A stretch of 64,000 nucleotides of DNA from Dactylellina haptotyla. Taxonomy: Eukaryota; Ascomycota; Orbiliomycetes; Orbiliales; Orbiliaceae. The position numbers and the translations under genes are program-made. This document shows, piece by piece, positions 47,433-58,580 of the stretch. The notes under the pieces are model-generated. The model was not told where the DNA came from. It saw nothing but the letters and a program-made list of their open reading frames with translations, and ran no database searches. Position 1 is the stretch's first letter. Every line of letters starts with the position of its first letter. The stretch is taken from positions 2,666,001-2,730,000 of the forward strand of contig CM062380.1 of NCBI GenBank assembly GCA_031310005.1. The letters run 5' to 3'.

Positions 47433-48303
47433 CTAGCTTGAGATCCTAAGTTGGCTTTCGTATTCGCTAATATACGACCGTTTGGAGTCGAGAAGACTCA
47501 TTACACACTTTTTACTATCCTCGACAGAGAGTGTTCCAGGTGGATCGGGTTTGCTGATTATGCCAGGATGCGCCGGGCAGCTAGCAAGCCCTTCATATGA
47601 GCGTTTAGGTTCTTGTGTCGTATCCGAATTCAGTCGTAGCTTGATAGGTACCTTTCCCTTTTGTCCAAAGCCATGTCCTGTTTTAAGGTAGCGGGATGGT
47701 GTTGCAGGTGGGATTTTTGGAGACGCTAATATGGTTTGCGATTCGGCAGGGTGAGAGGGACTGCTGGGCGTTTCATGGTCCAATTTTGGATGTTTAACAT
47801 GAAGTAAGTTTTGAGGTTGATCTACCTGATTTCTATTGGCCAGACTATTCCAAGCGGTCTTAAAGAATCCTATCGGAGGCCGTTTGACCACAAGAGTGTC
47901 TCTAACATGACTTTGAACGTAATGATCCTTGATTGAATTTTCGTCCTGAGTTCTGATATCACAAGCTGGTGCGGGACATGCCACTGACCTCTCTTCAGGG
48001 CAAAGAGAGATTGGTGATGGGCGTGGAGTCAAATGCTCATCGTAAAAGTGTACTCTACCGGCCGATTCGGTTCCGACCACTATTTTGCAAACCGAACAGC
48101 AATAGAAAGCGTAACCGGCATTTTCGAGATGATCCAACTTGTGCGACCTGATATATAGTTGACTTCGTCAGTACGAGTCAACTGGCTCCAATTTAGGTTA
48201 AAACTTAAACAATCCACATCTCTCCAGCATACCAGGATTCATGTTGTTCGACGGTTGCCGAACAACTCTTCACCGCGCACCGAGTGACAACCGGTTTAGC
48301 CAT
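47433..48303 (-). CDS. C2H2 zinc-finger family member B
   Basis: Exons 48233-48303 and 47433-48147 join at the family's phase-2 intron to 261 residues. Fingers: CAVKSCSATVEQHESWSHKL (then DH; C-4-C-11-H-3-H), CSVCKIVVGTESAGRVHFYD (then EH; C-2-C-12-H-4-H) and CPAPACDIRTQDENSIKDHY (then VQSH; C-4-C-12-H-4-H), all ligands present. The C-terminal 130 residues are Pro/Ser/Lys-rich with a short basic patch and no second domain. The start at 48303 was chosen because it opens the exon that supplies the first finger's cysteines. A plain ORF call would begin inside exon 2 and miss this finger. Confidence 0.75.
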
Positions 48304-48989
48304 GGCAGATAGAGAATGCCGTCATAGAAATTATCTAGAAGATGCCGCCGGAGAATAAGGACTTAAATAGTATAAAGGAGAAAGTCTAAAAAGCCAATAT
48401 GTTTGCGTTCGATGAAATTTGTGATATAAAATTTTGAGTTGATGAGTAGATAGGTAGTGTTAACGTGTTTTTAGAAGATTAGATGAGAGATATTTGGAGG
48501 ATTAGAAGTTGGGAAGGAGGGAAGGCAACTGGACGTGTGCTTTATATATCTTGATATGCGCTTCAGCCTCTTAAGAGAGTCCTTTATCTTCTTCTGTACT
48601 CTTGGCAGAACAATTTTGAGGGCTGGGGCCGGACCGTGTCTCATGCGACGGATAAGAAGATGCGAGACAATTTGCGTTGAGTCCCAATTTAGTTTATTTG
48701 AGTACCAGGGTGCGGTTATAACAATTAAACGTGCAGGATTATGAAGTTTCAAGGATGGAAGAGCGTTGGTTTCAGTCTTTAGTTCACAGTTGACGACGGA
48801 AGGCATTTGACTCGCATACAAAGGCACTCTCGAAATACAGTTAGGCCTCATTTCATATTTACAGGTCTAGTATCATGAATTAAGTTAGAAAGAAATTAAT
48901 TGTAATTATTACGCGCAAATATCCGGCTGTAGCGCTTTCTGGCCCTATAGGGCTTATTGTATTTTCTTTAATGATTTGGTTCGTTTACC
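48304..48989. repeat. Array spacer between members C and B
   Basis: The part at about 48,640-48,860 is a copy of the spacer seen near 45,900 and 57,985, with GACAATTTGCGTT, AACAATTAAAC and GCAGGATTATGAAG words conserved. The minus-strand frame at 48471-48851 covers the repeat and is not a gene. Confidence 0.65.
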
Positions 48990-49692
48990 CTAAGGCACAT
49001 TCTCTTTATGACAGACATCTGTAATTGGTAATCGTTTATATTCCGCTGAATTCGAAGTCAAGCTAGTTGAGGGACTCTTTGTGTGACCATTAGTTGGCGG
49101 AGGCTGGCTTTCGTTTTGCTTGGTGGTCTCTGGTGCTGCCGAACCTAGCTCCGTTTGAATATTTTTGGTGAAAAGACTGAGTCCTATGCCTGACGTTAAA
49201 TCCTCGGTTTTTGGTATCCCCAATTTGCTAATAAGCTTTTCCCATTCTTCATCAAACTGGACCCTTCCCAATTCATCGCATATGAGATTTGCGCGGGCCA
49301 TTTCGCCGTTGTGTTCCCCGACCGCATGCATTTGGATATTGTCCAGGCATTTTAATTCGTGCTTGCATTTGCGGCACTCATAATATCGGTCTCCATTATC
49401 CTTTATTTTAGATGAATACCAAGGGTCGTCCTTTGGTATCGTTAAGTGGACCTCATAGTAATGTAACAAGTATGTGTCACTTCGGGCGAAGCGGATCTTA
49501 CATTTCACACATTCGTAGAGTAACATATTGTGTTGCGCGAAATGCATCTCTTGGTGCCTCCTTCGAGAAATACAATATTATCAGTATAGGCAACTTAGTT
49601 GGGGTCCAGGACTGCAAAACAAACCTAAAATTGTTGCGCTTGAGGGTTTTTTCGCATATGGGGCAGAATTCGTCGTTGTTTCCATTTCCCAT
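48990..49692 (-). CDS. C2H2 zinc-finger family member C
   Basis: Exons 49625-49692 and 48990-49560 join at the family's phase-2 intron to 212 residues. The three fingers are the cleanest in the family: CPICEKTLKRNNFRRHQEMH (C-2-C-11-H-3-H), CVKCKIRFARSDTYLLHYYE (then VH) and CRKCKHELKCLDNIQMHAVG (then EH), both C-2-C-12-H-4-H. Between the last two is DPWYSSKIKDNGDRYY, matched by DWYSSRKKDRRVQYY in member D. After the fingers come GEMARANLI and FDEEWEKLI, also shared with D, and a Ser/Thr-rich tail. The first exon encodes only 22 residues but supplies both cysteines of finger 1. Nucleic-acid binding is likely; the target is unknown. Confidence 0.8.
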
Positions 49693-51282
49693 GATGATCC
49701 AAGCTGGTTGTGTCAGACGAAGTAACCGTGGAGTTTCGTAAGAGGCTCGCGTATTATAGCTAGCTGAGGGATTGTTGCTCGAGGTAGAAGCCTATAAATG
49801 GGTAATGACTGGAAGTTTGTGCTGAATGGTTGCTAGCGAACGGTACTATATCATCTACTAGATTTATCTCATTCCCTCTGACAGAACTCAGATATTTCGA
49901 TATCGAATCTTACAAGCAGCGAGTTGCGAGTTGCGAGTTGTGATGTCTGGTTTTCGGTTTCACGGGACCAGGATGGTGGCTTGCGAGACAAGGTTTGTAG
50001 TTGGACAAATTTAAGCGATGTCCCGATGTATTGATGTACCGACAGACTCCGTACAAAAAAAGCAAGCCGTGCCTTATCAAAAGGTTGCCCCCTTTGTCTC
50101 ACCACTCGCAGAAGTTGCATGATATGGGCTTTCTTTTTCTTTTTTGCTTTTCGTCGGGGGCTCATCCCAGGTTTGAGGCAACCACTGAAAATTAGCTCAG
50201 TCGAAGACTCCAGAACGTCAGAAGAAGCGATAGACAAGGAATTTGCCTCCCACATGAGGTGACTGGAGGCTTTCTGTGGAAAGCAAAAGTCATCTCAGAC
50301 ATGGTCAGCAAGGGGTATGGCGCACTGACACGGAAGCTCGAGTCCCTCTCCCAAACATAAAACTTGTTCTTTGGGGTTCAATGAACCAGGGGGCCGACCC
50401 TAGCTTGATTGGGCTCATTTAAGCGATGTACCGATGGATCGATGTGCCGACTGCCAAAAGCAATTCTACGCGGCTGACAGTCAAACATCGAAAAGAATTC
50501 GAGTGGATCCCCTCTCTAAATCTTGATTAGGACTACCGAGCTAGAACCAATGATTTTTCAAAATTCAGTTAAAAACTAAATATTGCATGTGAGAATTTTC
50601 TACTCCTCTTAAAATCAAATTACCCGTCAAATTGATGAAGTATCACATTCAGCTCGAACAACAAAATACTCACACTTAGCTTCGTGTGGCCCAGCTCGTA
50701 TTCTTTTTGATGGCCGAATGCATACTCGAACTTCTTTGGACACGTTTGTGTACATTTGGGCAACCAATTTGCGCGTCTAGCTTCATGCAGTAAGTAACCC
50801 CCTATGTACCTGAGATTCAATTTCAAAGTATTTCTGAAAAAAGCGAGTCTTCAGCCTCCTTATCCAATTTCTCGCATAGAATCCCACACTTGTCAGAAAT
50901 TCTCTCAGCTAAAGCGAATGAGGTGCCAGCGATCTCAATTCCTCGGAAGAGCTATTCTCCATGTTGACCAACCAAGTGCTGAACGCCCATTTGTCCCGCA
51001 GAGCAATTCCCTTAGGATGGAACCTAGTTTAAGGCTGCCATTCTCATTCGCTCAATTTAATCCAATAAGAACAAGGCCGGTAATATAGTTTTCTTATACC
51101 CCTGTCTTGTGCTCTTATCTACCCAGTGACATCAACCATTTGTTTCCGAATATCTCATTTGCTTGGCTCTTTCATCTTCATTCTTCTATGGAATATATAC
51201 ACAGATAATTCTCCGTCTCGTGTATTTATCACTGCATTTTATTTATTTCCGATTTCCAAAGACATTGTTTATCGGCTAAAAT
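49693..51282. other. Upstream region of member C; possible further finger relic
   Basis: The first ~370 bases match the upstream region of member D (59,086-59,420), so the whole gene unit was duplicated. Words GATGTACCGATG and GATGTATTGATG recur near 50,020 and 50,420. A minus-strand stretch at 50,690-50,780 encodes a Cys/His cluster (CTQTCPKKFEYAFGHQKEYE, then LGH) that could be another broken finger. Other frames are unsupported. Confidence 0.5.
49917..49939. repeat. Tandem GCGAGTT 7-mer
   Basis: Three adjacent GCGAGTT units upstream of member C. The matching upstream region of member D has a single related GTGAGTTGTGATG at about 59,302. Confidence 0.7.
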
Positions 51283-51968
51283 ATGCCTAAGCGGAATTTC
51301 GAAAGAGTTGACCAGCGAGAGAACCAGGCTGTCTCGGACCCAAACCAAAGCACAGTAGATAACCAGAACGTAAAACGACCCAGGATCACCAAACAACACC
51401 CAACCAAACTAAACGATGAATGGTCTACGCAGGTCCAAGTTAGTCCATACCTATTATACTCTCAGTTTAACACACAATGGGATTACGAGCTCATAAAAAC
51501 AAACAACGATGGGACCAAAGCTTACATACTTTACTATTTGGAAAACCGATATCTACTATTAAACTATATTGGTTTATTTCCCTGTCCCGAGTCAACTCAT
51601 ACTGAGAACGTATACGAACGGTGGATGGAGTATGTCCAGCAAACTGTAATAAAATCCCCCGTTTCCTACGCAAATTGCATCATTCTAATTCAAGCCTATT
51701 AAAAACTTTATAGAGTCATTCTTATAGATTATTTGCGGTTACTTTCGGTATTCAAGGCAATTTTAACACGATGGCCATAGCTATAGCTGATATAGATGGG
51801 CCACCAGAGCTTTTTGATACGGATACGGCAGCCGAATTTCTGACATATAAGGCTGAACAGCGCTGGAAAGAAGACGGTCTACCTACGATTGAGTGGTTAG
51901 TCCAGGGAGATATTATTTCCAAACTCCGTAACAGAACTCTGTCCCAGCGTTCACCAAGTACTTATTAG
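51283..51968 (+). CDS. Orphan protein, two exons
   Basis: Exons 51283-51645 and 51714-51968 join (donor GTAATA, branch TTCTAATT, acceptor TATAG) to 205 residues. I do not recognise the family. The N-terminal 45 residues are basic and polar (MPKRNFERVDQREN, KRPRITKQ), with a KRPR patch that could serve as a nuclear signal. The rest is mixed alpha/beta with aromatic-rich runs (YILYYLENRYLLLNYIGLFP, then RLFAVTFGIQGNF) and an acidic DIDGPPELFDTDTAAEF. There is no signal peptide. The splice is chosen because the two frames otherwise end without sense; an alternative acceptor 14 bases later is possible. Confidence 0.5.
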
Positions 51969-52380
51969 GACTTACACACAAAACCGAATATTTCAGCAAG
52001 CGCATCGCGGCATCACAACCTATATGTGCGTTTTTCTAGAGGGCACATCATGTATTCAACATTCAAAATATAAGATTGCTATTATGAACCTGAGCATAGC
52101 TGGCAGTGCTTGGAGTTAACTTTTGGGCTGAAGGACTCGTGCCAAGCGGTCGCGCTGACAGTCACTAAGTGTTGTGATATCTTCCGCTCCCAACGTCCGC
52201 TGTGTTAGATTGGGTTCGAGACTGACTCATACGTTTCGCCATTTCACCGCCACATGAGGCGGCACTCAACACCAATCTAATCTTCCCCCATAGCTGATGA
52301 TTTGTTACAAGTGGGGCTGATTTTTACCACGTGATCCGAATTCGGACGACTTTCGTCATCCACATGCGTGTGTCGACACT
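51969..52380. other. Intergenic region
   Basis: About 400 bases, nothing recognisable; the promoter of the next gene. Confidence 0.4.
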
Positions 52381-53054
52381 ATGCTGGATCATGACATGCT
52401 GCCGATTCTATCTCGCCTCCCTCTTTTGAAGCAACCATCACACATGGAAGAAAATCCAGTAAACCCAAGTTCCACCGGAGAAAAGTTTCCTTTCAATGAA
52501 ATCTGGGCCGGAACGAACAAAAATGAAGCTAGCCTCGCCCCTTCCGCCATGCCACCCCCTCCCGCTTTCTTACTTCCACCGTTGATATCGACTGCTACCT
52601 CCGGACACGCACACCGGGACTCCCAAACATTCTCAAAAGATTATCCAGAACTCCATCGTCGCCTAGGGATACCAGAGAGTTGGACCGAAAATGAATCCTG
52701 GGTGAACGCTACAACATACTGGAAAGTAAGCATTTCAACAATCTCATTGTCTCTGTACAGCAACGATTGACAGGTGCATTACAGCTCCAGATAAAAAAGG
52801 TCATTGATGAATATATTAAATGCGGCAGGTGGGAGCTGGGATCTTATGGCGGACAGTTGGAAAACCAGAACGCTACAGTCCAATCGTCGATAATTAGGGA
52901 GATCAAGGATGCATTGCTGGAGGATGAAACATATCACAATACAACAAATAAATATTTACTGATGTGTGGTGGCGATTGGGGAATTAAGCATTATATACGT
53001 CTTAGAATCCATGCGGAACGAAAGAAGAGGGGCATTAAAACTAAAACCGGTTGA
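52381..53054 (+). CDS. Orphan family member 1 (TTYWK-type)
   Basis: Exons 52381-52725 and 52785-53054 join in phase 0 to 204 residues. The family is unrecognised. The N-terminal half is Pro/Ser-rich; the core begins near ESWVNATTYWK at the intron and continues through IKKVIDEYIKCGRWELGSYG, DALLEDETYHNTTNKYLL and DWGIKHYIRLRIHAERKKRG, a charged helical end. The core is matched in order by the gene at 56232 (TTYWKIIAGVA, IDDAQDYMFNNSEHQSLL, RWIIKKTLQIYTNN), so the two are paralogues. A further frame at 53051-53314 could be another exon, but no phase-correct donor was found, so it is left out. Confidence 0.5.
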
Positions 53055-54305
53055 TGTTTCTGTCCGTGTTGTCATTGCAGGTCAAAATCTGCACCACGCA
53101 CAGGCAACATACTCAATTTTTCCCATATGATTTTATTTCCGAGAGATTGCTTGCTGCTTTTGTGAGGCAGTACTATAATATGTCTATTGAACCTTATAGA
53201 GACCTTGAAAAATGTGACTATCGCATGCTGACACAATCGATGGACAATGTAGCTACTCCAAATAATGAACCAAGTTCAGAGAATCTAGCATCGGTCAATA
53301 GCCATCTAGACTAGTCAACAATTATCTCTTGAAAATTTATCAACGCTCCGGATCCCGACTGAATTCAATTTTGTTCTAGTCGGATTCTAAGTTAGTACTT
53401 CATAGCTCAGGGGAGAACCGACTAAGCAAGTAGAGGCGAGGTTCCACTAATATTTTTTTTCTCAAAGAAAAGCTCATGTCAGGCCATGTTTTAGTTTTAA
53501 TCTTGACTTGAGGGTTCGTAACTATGGTCTCGCTATATTCAAAGGCAGTACCAGGGAGTATCTTGCGTGACGAAGAAATGCTAAGGAAAGACTGTACAGA
53601 AATACTCATGGAAAGGAGAAGACCGATGATCGCCGATTTTTCGAGCTAAGTCGCCAATGAGAGGGATATCGTATTGAGGGCACTAAAGAGGGTGTCTCGG
53701 TGTGTTCATCACGAGCCGCAGGGATGTACCAAGAGCCGGCCTTTGGCCTCCTTAACCTAGAAGCGGGATGGTGCCCACTTGTTGAATTGCTTCGCATATG
53801 TCGGTAAGCAAGAAAAATGCCTAGAATCTCATTTCGTAGGAACATTCCTGAGACCAAGTGTGTCACTGACCAGCTAACAAAAAGAAATAATACTCCTTTT
53901 TTTTTCTTCCCGTGTTTTTCTCACTTCCCGCTCTTCCACCCTACCCTCCCTGCTCTCCTGCTACACGTACTCAGCGCTGAGTTACGTGTGCTAAAAAAGT
54001 AACGGGAAAAGCCTCGCCGCTCACATTGCGCTGGGATCATTCACGGAGGCACTATGAATATCTTTTCTTTTTTTCACTGCCAGTCCGCTGGCCCGCTGGC
54101 CCGCTGACCTGCTCATCCCTGTAGGAAAAAAGCAACGCGGATTTGTGATGCTTTTGCAAGCTTTGCAACAATTACATGCAATTGCACCACTAATATGATT
54201 TGTGTCAAAAGCAGGCAAATAGTCAGTGGCAGTTCACCCCTGCCGCCTGCAAGCACTGAGTGATTCAGCACCTAGGGGCAGTTTTTCTCAATATCACCAT
54301 ACAGA
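53055..54305. other. Gene-free interval
   Basis: About 1.25 kb. The plus frame at 53051-53314 reads like protein (for example FFPYDFISERLLAAFVRQYY) and could belong to the preceding gene through an intron I could not place. The rest has no support. Confidence 0.45.
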
Positions 54306-54351
54306 ATGTTGGTATATAACCCCAGCCTCGCGATGGAATATTTGAAGTTCC

Positions 54352-54407
54352 CATCTGCACATCTTGTCACAATAGCACCCATCTGCACATCTTGTCACAA
54401 TAGCACA
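54352..54407. repeat. 28-base perfect tandem duplication in leader
   Basis: Two adjacent copies of a 28-base unit that begins CATCTGCACATCTTGTCACA, identical but for the last base. They end four bases before the ATG at 54411. As 28 is not a multiple of three, a protein start upstream of it would be unstable, which favours the ATG at 54411. Confidence 0.92.
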
Positions 54408-54410
54408 CAT

Positions 54411-55655
54411 ATGCAGGAAGTTGATATTTTTGTTATCATCCCGATTGAGATGCTTTTCGTTCTATACAACCACCCTTTTCTTGGTGCCCTTGTGGCCGCA
54501 GGGTTTTTCTGTCTCTTGTACAGGTACCTACCTTTGTATCGACGAACACTAAAATGTCGAAGCGGTCCCGTTGTGGACTTGGCATGCACGGATATTGAGA
54601 AAGGGAAAAACTTCGAGGTTTCATACGGCTGCTTGAGCGTCCAAAGCCCCACTTGGGAGACCAAGCAGGTCGATGATCCAATTCATGATAGAGAAACTCT
54701 CTACATTGGAAGCTACAGTTCCCATTGGAGTGACTTTGCCAACGATTCCCACTTTCAGTGGGTGAACTGGAAGAACAGTTAGTATTATATCGTAGTGTTT
54801 GATTTGAATACTACTGACGTTTATAGAGGATGGATACGAGATATTGGTTTTGAAACATATCGAAACAGTCAATATATCAAAGATACAAATAAACTCAAAG
54901 GCCCTGACCGATTTCGGGACTGTCGAAGTGCCCTTCTCCCTAGTGCCCTGTGCTCTTAGTGGTGTTCAACTTTCGGCTTATCTGAAAACGGTTCCGCTTC
55001 TCACAATCGATTTACGGCAGGACTATTTTTACACGATCGGACTTGGCGCTCATACAGCACCATACCTCCAAATCGGCGCTATACTACAAAGCCATGACAA
55101 GCTTGAATCGCTGCATTTTATCTGCAGCCCCTGGGCATTCACAAAATTTTCGACGGATCTTGTGCCCAAAGGTATAAACGTTCGCGACTTCATAATCACC
55201 AATCTCCCCCCGTTGAACATAGCTAGCATAGTAAGTAAGCCGTATGCATGAATAGCAAAGACCAATCAGAACTAACCTAATCCTTTTTCTAGTATACGCT
55301 ATTGGTGTCATTGGAATCGAATGACCGTTTAGAGTATGTCGAAATTACAGCCAACAGGTCTGAACACCCCTTTGGGCGGCAACTGATTCAAGATTGTGAA
55401 TCGCCGACCGCATCGATGGAAAGTATCATGCCTCGGATAAACGAGCTTATTAGTACACTCATCTGTCGACCTCAGAACAGGGGTTTGTTCATCCAAGTCG
55501 AAAACTTCGTGGTGGATAACGGCAAAAAGTTTAGGTATACTCATACCTGGGAGAAAAAGCCAAGCCCTGTCTTAAAAGATATTTTTATTCCGCATTATAG
55601 TCATGAAGCAAGACTAATCGATAGTAATGTGGTTGCGGGACAACTCGCTCCATAG
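54411..55655 (+). CDS. F-box-like/LRR-like protein, paralogue of 62716 gene
   Basis: Exons 54411-54777, 54827-55230 and 55293-55655 give 377 residues. The start (IPIEMLFVLYNHPFLGALVA, then CLLYRYLPLYRRTL) fits a divergent F-box, although it is hydrophobic enough to be mistaken for a membrane segment. The body has leucine-rich repeats typical of fungal F-box proteins: HIETVNISKIQI, LKTVPLLTIDLRQ, HDKLESLHFICS, NDRLEYVEITANRSE. The end (FIQVENFVVDNGKKFRYTHT, then WEK) matches the end of the gene at 62716. Both genes have a phase-1 first intron and a phase-0 second intron at corresponding places. F-box proteins link targets to SCF ubiquitin ligases; the target is unknown. An upstream in-frame ATG at 54306 is disfavoured. 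Confidence 0.65.
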
Positions 55656-56231
55656 AAGGAAGATAACTTGAGGATGAGGAAAAATCGGACAAGTGGCGAA
55701 GTTGCGGGGAAAGTGCGAGTAAGGTACAATGAAGTTTTTTGGGCTCTTTTTGTACTACATTTATTTTTTACTCCTTTAAATTGGTGCTGAGCGTGCTAGT
55801 AACTTGAATACGGTTTTCTCTCGAGCAACAACACCAAAAAGACGAGAGATCCGGATTCAGGGATCTAGAGATCTTTGCCCAGTGAATTCATTTAGAAAGT
55901 ACCATACATGGTCGTAATTTTAGAGAGATGTGGCTTGATTAATTTATTTTTTATTAAGTTGGCGTTCTAAGAACAACTCTTCTACCAGTAATCTTCCTTA
56001 GACCGGAATCCCGCCGCCCGCCGATTCGTGTTAACGGAGCGTATGGCCACGATGCGTTGCTGTGGCACTGTAATCAACCGCAACTTCAGGTCATGTGCTT
56101 CCGCAGTGGCGTCAGGTTCCTCTGGCGGGAATGTGTTGGGTGCCGCCCATCATTTTCTGGCGAAAGGGTGCCCCTCCTTTTCTCCTTTGTGGGGTCTACC
56201 TCACACGTTAGCCATACAACCGATCATAACC
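55656..56231. other. Intergenic region
   Basis: About 575 bases; 3' flank of the F-box gene and upstream region of the next orphan. Nothing recognisable. Confidence 0.4.
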
Positions 56232-56820
56232 ATGGAAGAAACCGACTGCGAAATCCCCGAATCTCTCTGGGAAACAAAAGATAAAGACAAAGAATTCTAC
56301 AGGCGTATCCAGACGAAGGACATATCAGGGCAAGGAAGATTAGATCTCATCAGGGTTCGGGTTGACCTCAACCATTGGGAGTCATATTCGACTAACAGAT
56401 AGGTAGAAAGAGGCGAGGACTACGTATTGGAAGATTATAGCTGGTGTTGCTGAGCCGGACGGTCGGTCCTGGAGATCTCTTCCATCGTATCTAATAGACG
56501 ACGCCCAAGACTACATGTTCAATAACTCAGAACACCAAAGCCTCCTGGAGCCTAATCGATGGATAATTAAAAAAACCTTGCAAATATACACGAATAACAG
56601 AGTAGAAACGATCAAGAAGCAACGAGCGAACCCTATCGAACAAAATGAGCGATCTCACGTGAAAAGCACTGGAGATCAGTCCACAGAAAAAGTTGAAGCG
56701 TTCTCCACCGGTATTATCGAGGGATCTCATTTAGGAAGCGCCTCAGGAAGCGCCTCAGGATATCCAACGGAAGGGGGGTTGCTTCGATCGAAACGGTTCG
56801 ACCCAATTCGTGATTTGTAG
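56232..56820 (+). CDS. Orphan family member 2 (TTYWK-type)
   Basis: Exons 56232-56360 and 56407-56820 join in phase 0 (donor GTTGAC, branch GACTAAC, acceptor GGTAG) to 180 residues. The splice rebuilds LIRVR + KEARTTYWKIIAGVAEP, whose TTYWK matches the gene at 52381. Also matched are IDDAQDYMFNNSEHQSLL and RWIIKKTLQIYTNN. The N-terminal part is acidic (MEETDCEIPESLWETKDKDK). The tail contains a small duplication, GSASGSASG, with a basic end. Function is unknown. The family does not resemble the zinc-finger or F-box genes around it. The noncanonical donor makes the intron tentative. Confidence 0.45.
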
Positions 56821-58580
56821 CACCAAATAATTGGTTGAAACGGCGAAGGGAGCTGTGAGAGTGGTGGGAGAGTCCTTGTGTTCGAGCTACTAGACCGAGT
56901 AGTTGCAGACTCAACGATTTTCCTACACCCGAACGATTTATTGACGGAAGGTACGTATTAACCTTGCAAAGAAAACTGATGATTTGTATTCCATTCCTAA
57001 ACGTGTCTCATTCTCACTAATTATTAGGTTAGCTTTATAACGCAAGTCGGTGGATGTCACATAGAGCGAATAGAGCCTGAAAACATACTTGAAATTATAT
57101 TGGCCTTTCGGCAGTGTAGAGATTTTAAAAGATTAATATGAATTAATCTCGCTAGCCGCAGCTCTCAATTACAAGTTTACTGAGCTCGCCCAAAGGTGAT
57201 TCTCAATGGGAGGCCACAAATAGTAGGGAGGCTATGGTAATGTTCATTAGAACTTCTTTTCGCGCTTGCTTCTACCCCATTCGTAACAGAAAGCTTCAAT
57301 TGACCCATATTCTTCAGTATTTCCTGAAACCGTTCCTATGTGATGGAGATCAGGCTATATATAGTCACACATTTGAGGTCCGGCGCTCGTTCCCAAACCC
57401 AAGGGATCTCTTGAGCGAACCCAGCAGATACGACAAGAACTGTCAAGGGCAAAGTTTCAGCTGAATGAGAAGCATCAGGTTCCACATATACTGGGGAGGG
57501 ACATGCATGCCTGGAAATATTACGAAGCTTTTGTAAATTTGGACATAGCTTTAGTATAGTTTCTAAAGATGCCTCGCCCAGGTATGTCCTCTTGTAAGCG
57601 TCAATGCTGACATCAACTAAGTGTCGACCTTGCGATTCGATAAGATTTTGGAGGTTTAAAGAGCAGAACTGGCCTCTAATGTGGAATCTGGATTCCTGCG
57701 GACACCGAGCACGGATAACGCATCGATTGAGGAAGCTTTTGGGTTATTGGTAGTTGCTAAGATTTAAGGAACCGTATTGTGTCTCTTCGTTCCCCAAATA
57801 ATATTTGCGTTTTTGCGATTAATATAAAGCTCAAGTTTACCAAAAAGTTCTAGAGAGTCTAAGGCAAGGCGAATATACTCCGAAGATTGAAATCTGAGCA
57901 TAATACCATTCTGTTGATGGAGGCGACTGACCGGAACTATTAAAAAAAGCCGTTTCTCCTGCTCTATCTTGCTCTTGGCAGGCGCGATTTTGAGTACGGG
58001 CCCAGACCATATCTTATACGACAAATTTGAAGATATAAGACAATTTGCGTTTAGCCCAATTTGGTTCATCTCGCGCTCCGCGACCTCTTAATAAGAGTGT
58101 CAGGAAGCGGTCATAACAATTAAACCTTCAGGATTTTTAAGTTTGAAGGATGAAAGCATTGATTTCAGTCTTTATCTCAAGGCCGACGCCAAAAGCCATT
58201 AGATTCGCTTCCAAAGCCAAAATTTAAATACGGCTAGGCCTCACTTTGTATTTACAAGTCTGCTATTATAAACTAAACTGAAATGAGATCTATATCCCTA
58301 ATTATCGTCTGCAACTAGTTGTAGGGCTCTCTGACACCCTAGGCCTCACTTGAAGTTACTGATGACTTGGTTTATTTGTCCACGATGTCTTCCAGCCGAT
58401 CACAGATACTCGGAATCAACAATGGGGTAGGTTTAGTTGAATGCAAAGACAAACTGGTTGATAGATCAGTTCTGTAGTCGTTAAATGGTGAGGGCTACCG
58501 TTCATTTTGCTTGCTGGCGCGTGATGCTGGCGGACCGAGGCCTAGCTCCCTTTCGCATATTATTGCGGGAGGGTGGAGTT
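56821..58580. repeat. Spacer downstream of C2H2 member D, with array-spacer copy
   Basis: The part at about 57,985-58,250 is a copy of the spacers at 45,900 and 48,640, with TCTCGCGCTCCGCGACC identical to 45,980. The part 58,440-58,580 corresponds to coding sequence for the tail of member C, so member D has lost its C-terminal tail. Frames at 57234-57464 and 57764-58069 are unsupported. Confidence 0.6.

Noticed and set aside
49869-50255. 128-codon minus-strand frame
   Set aside because: Covers duplicated upstream sequence of the zinc-finger genes; Lys-rich run from a poly-T/C tract, no domain.
53606-53866. 86-codon minus-strand frame
   Set aside because: No domain, no splice context and no family resemblance to the neighbouring genes.
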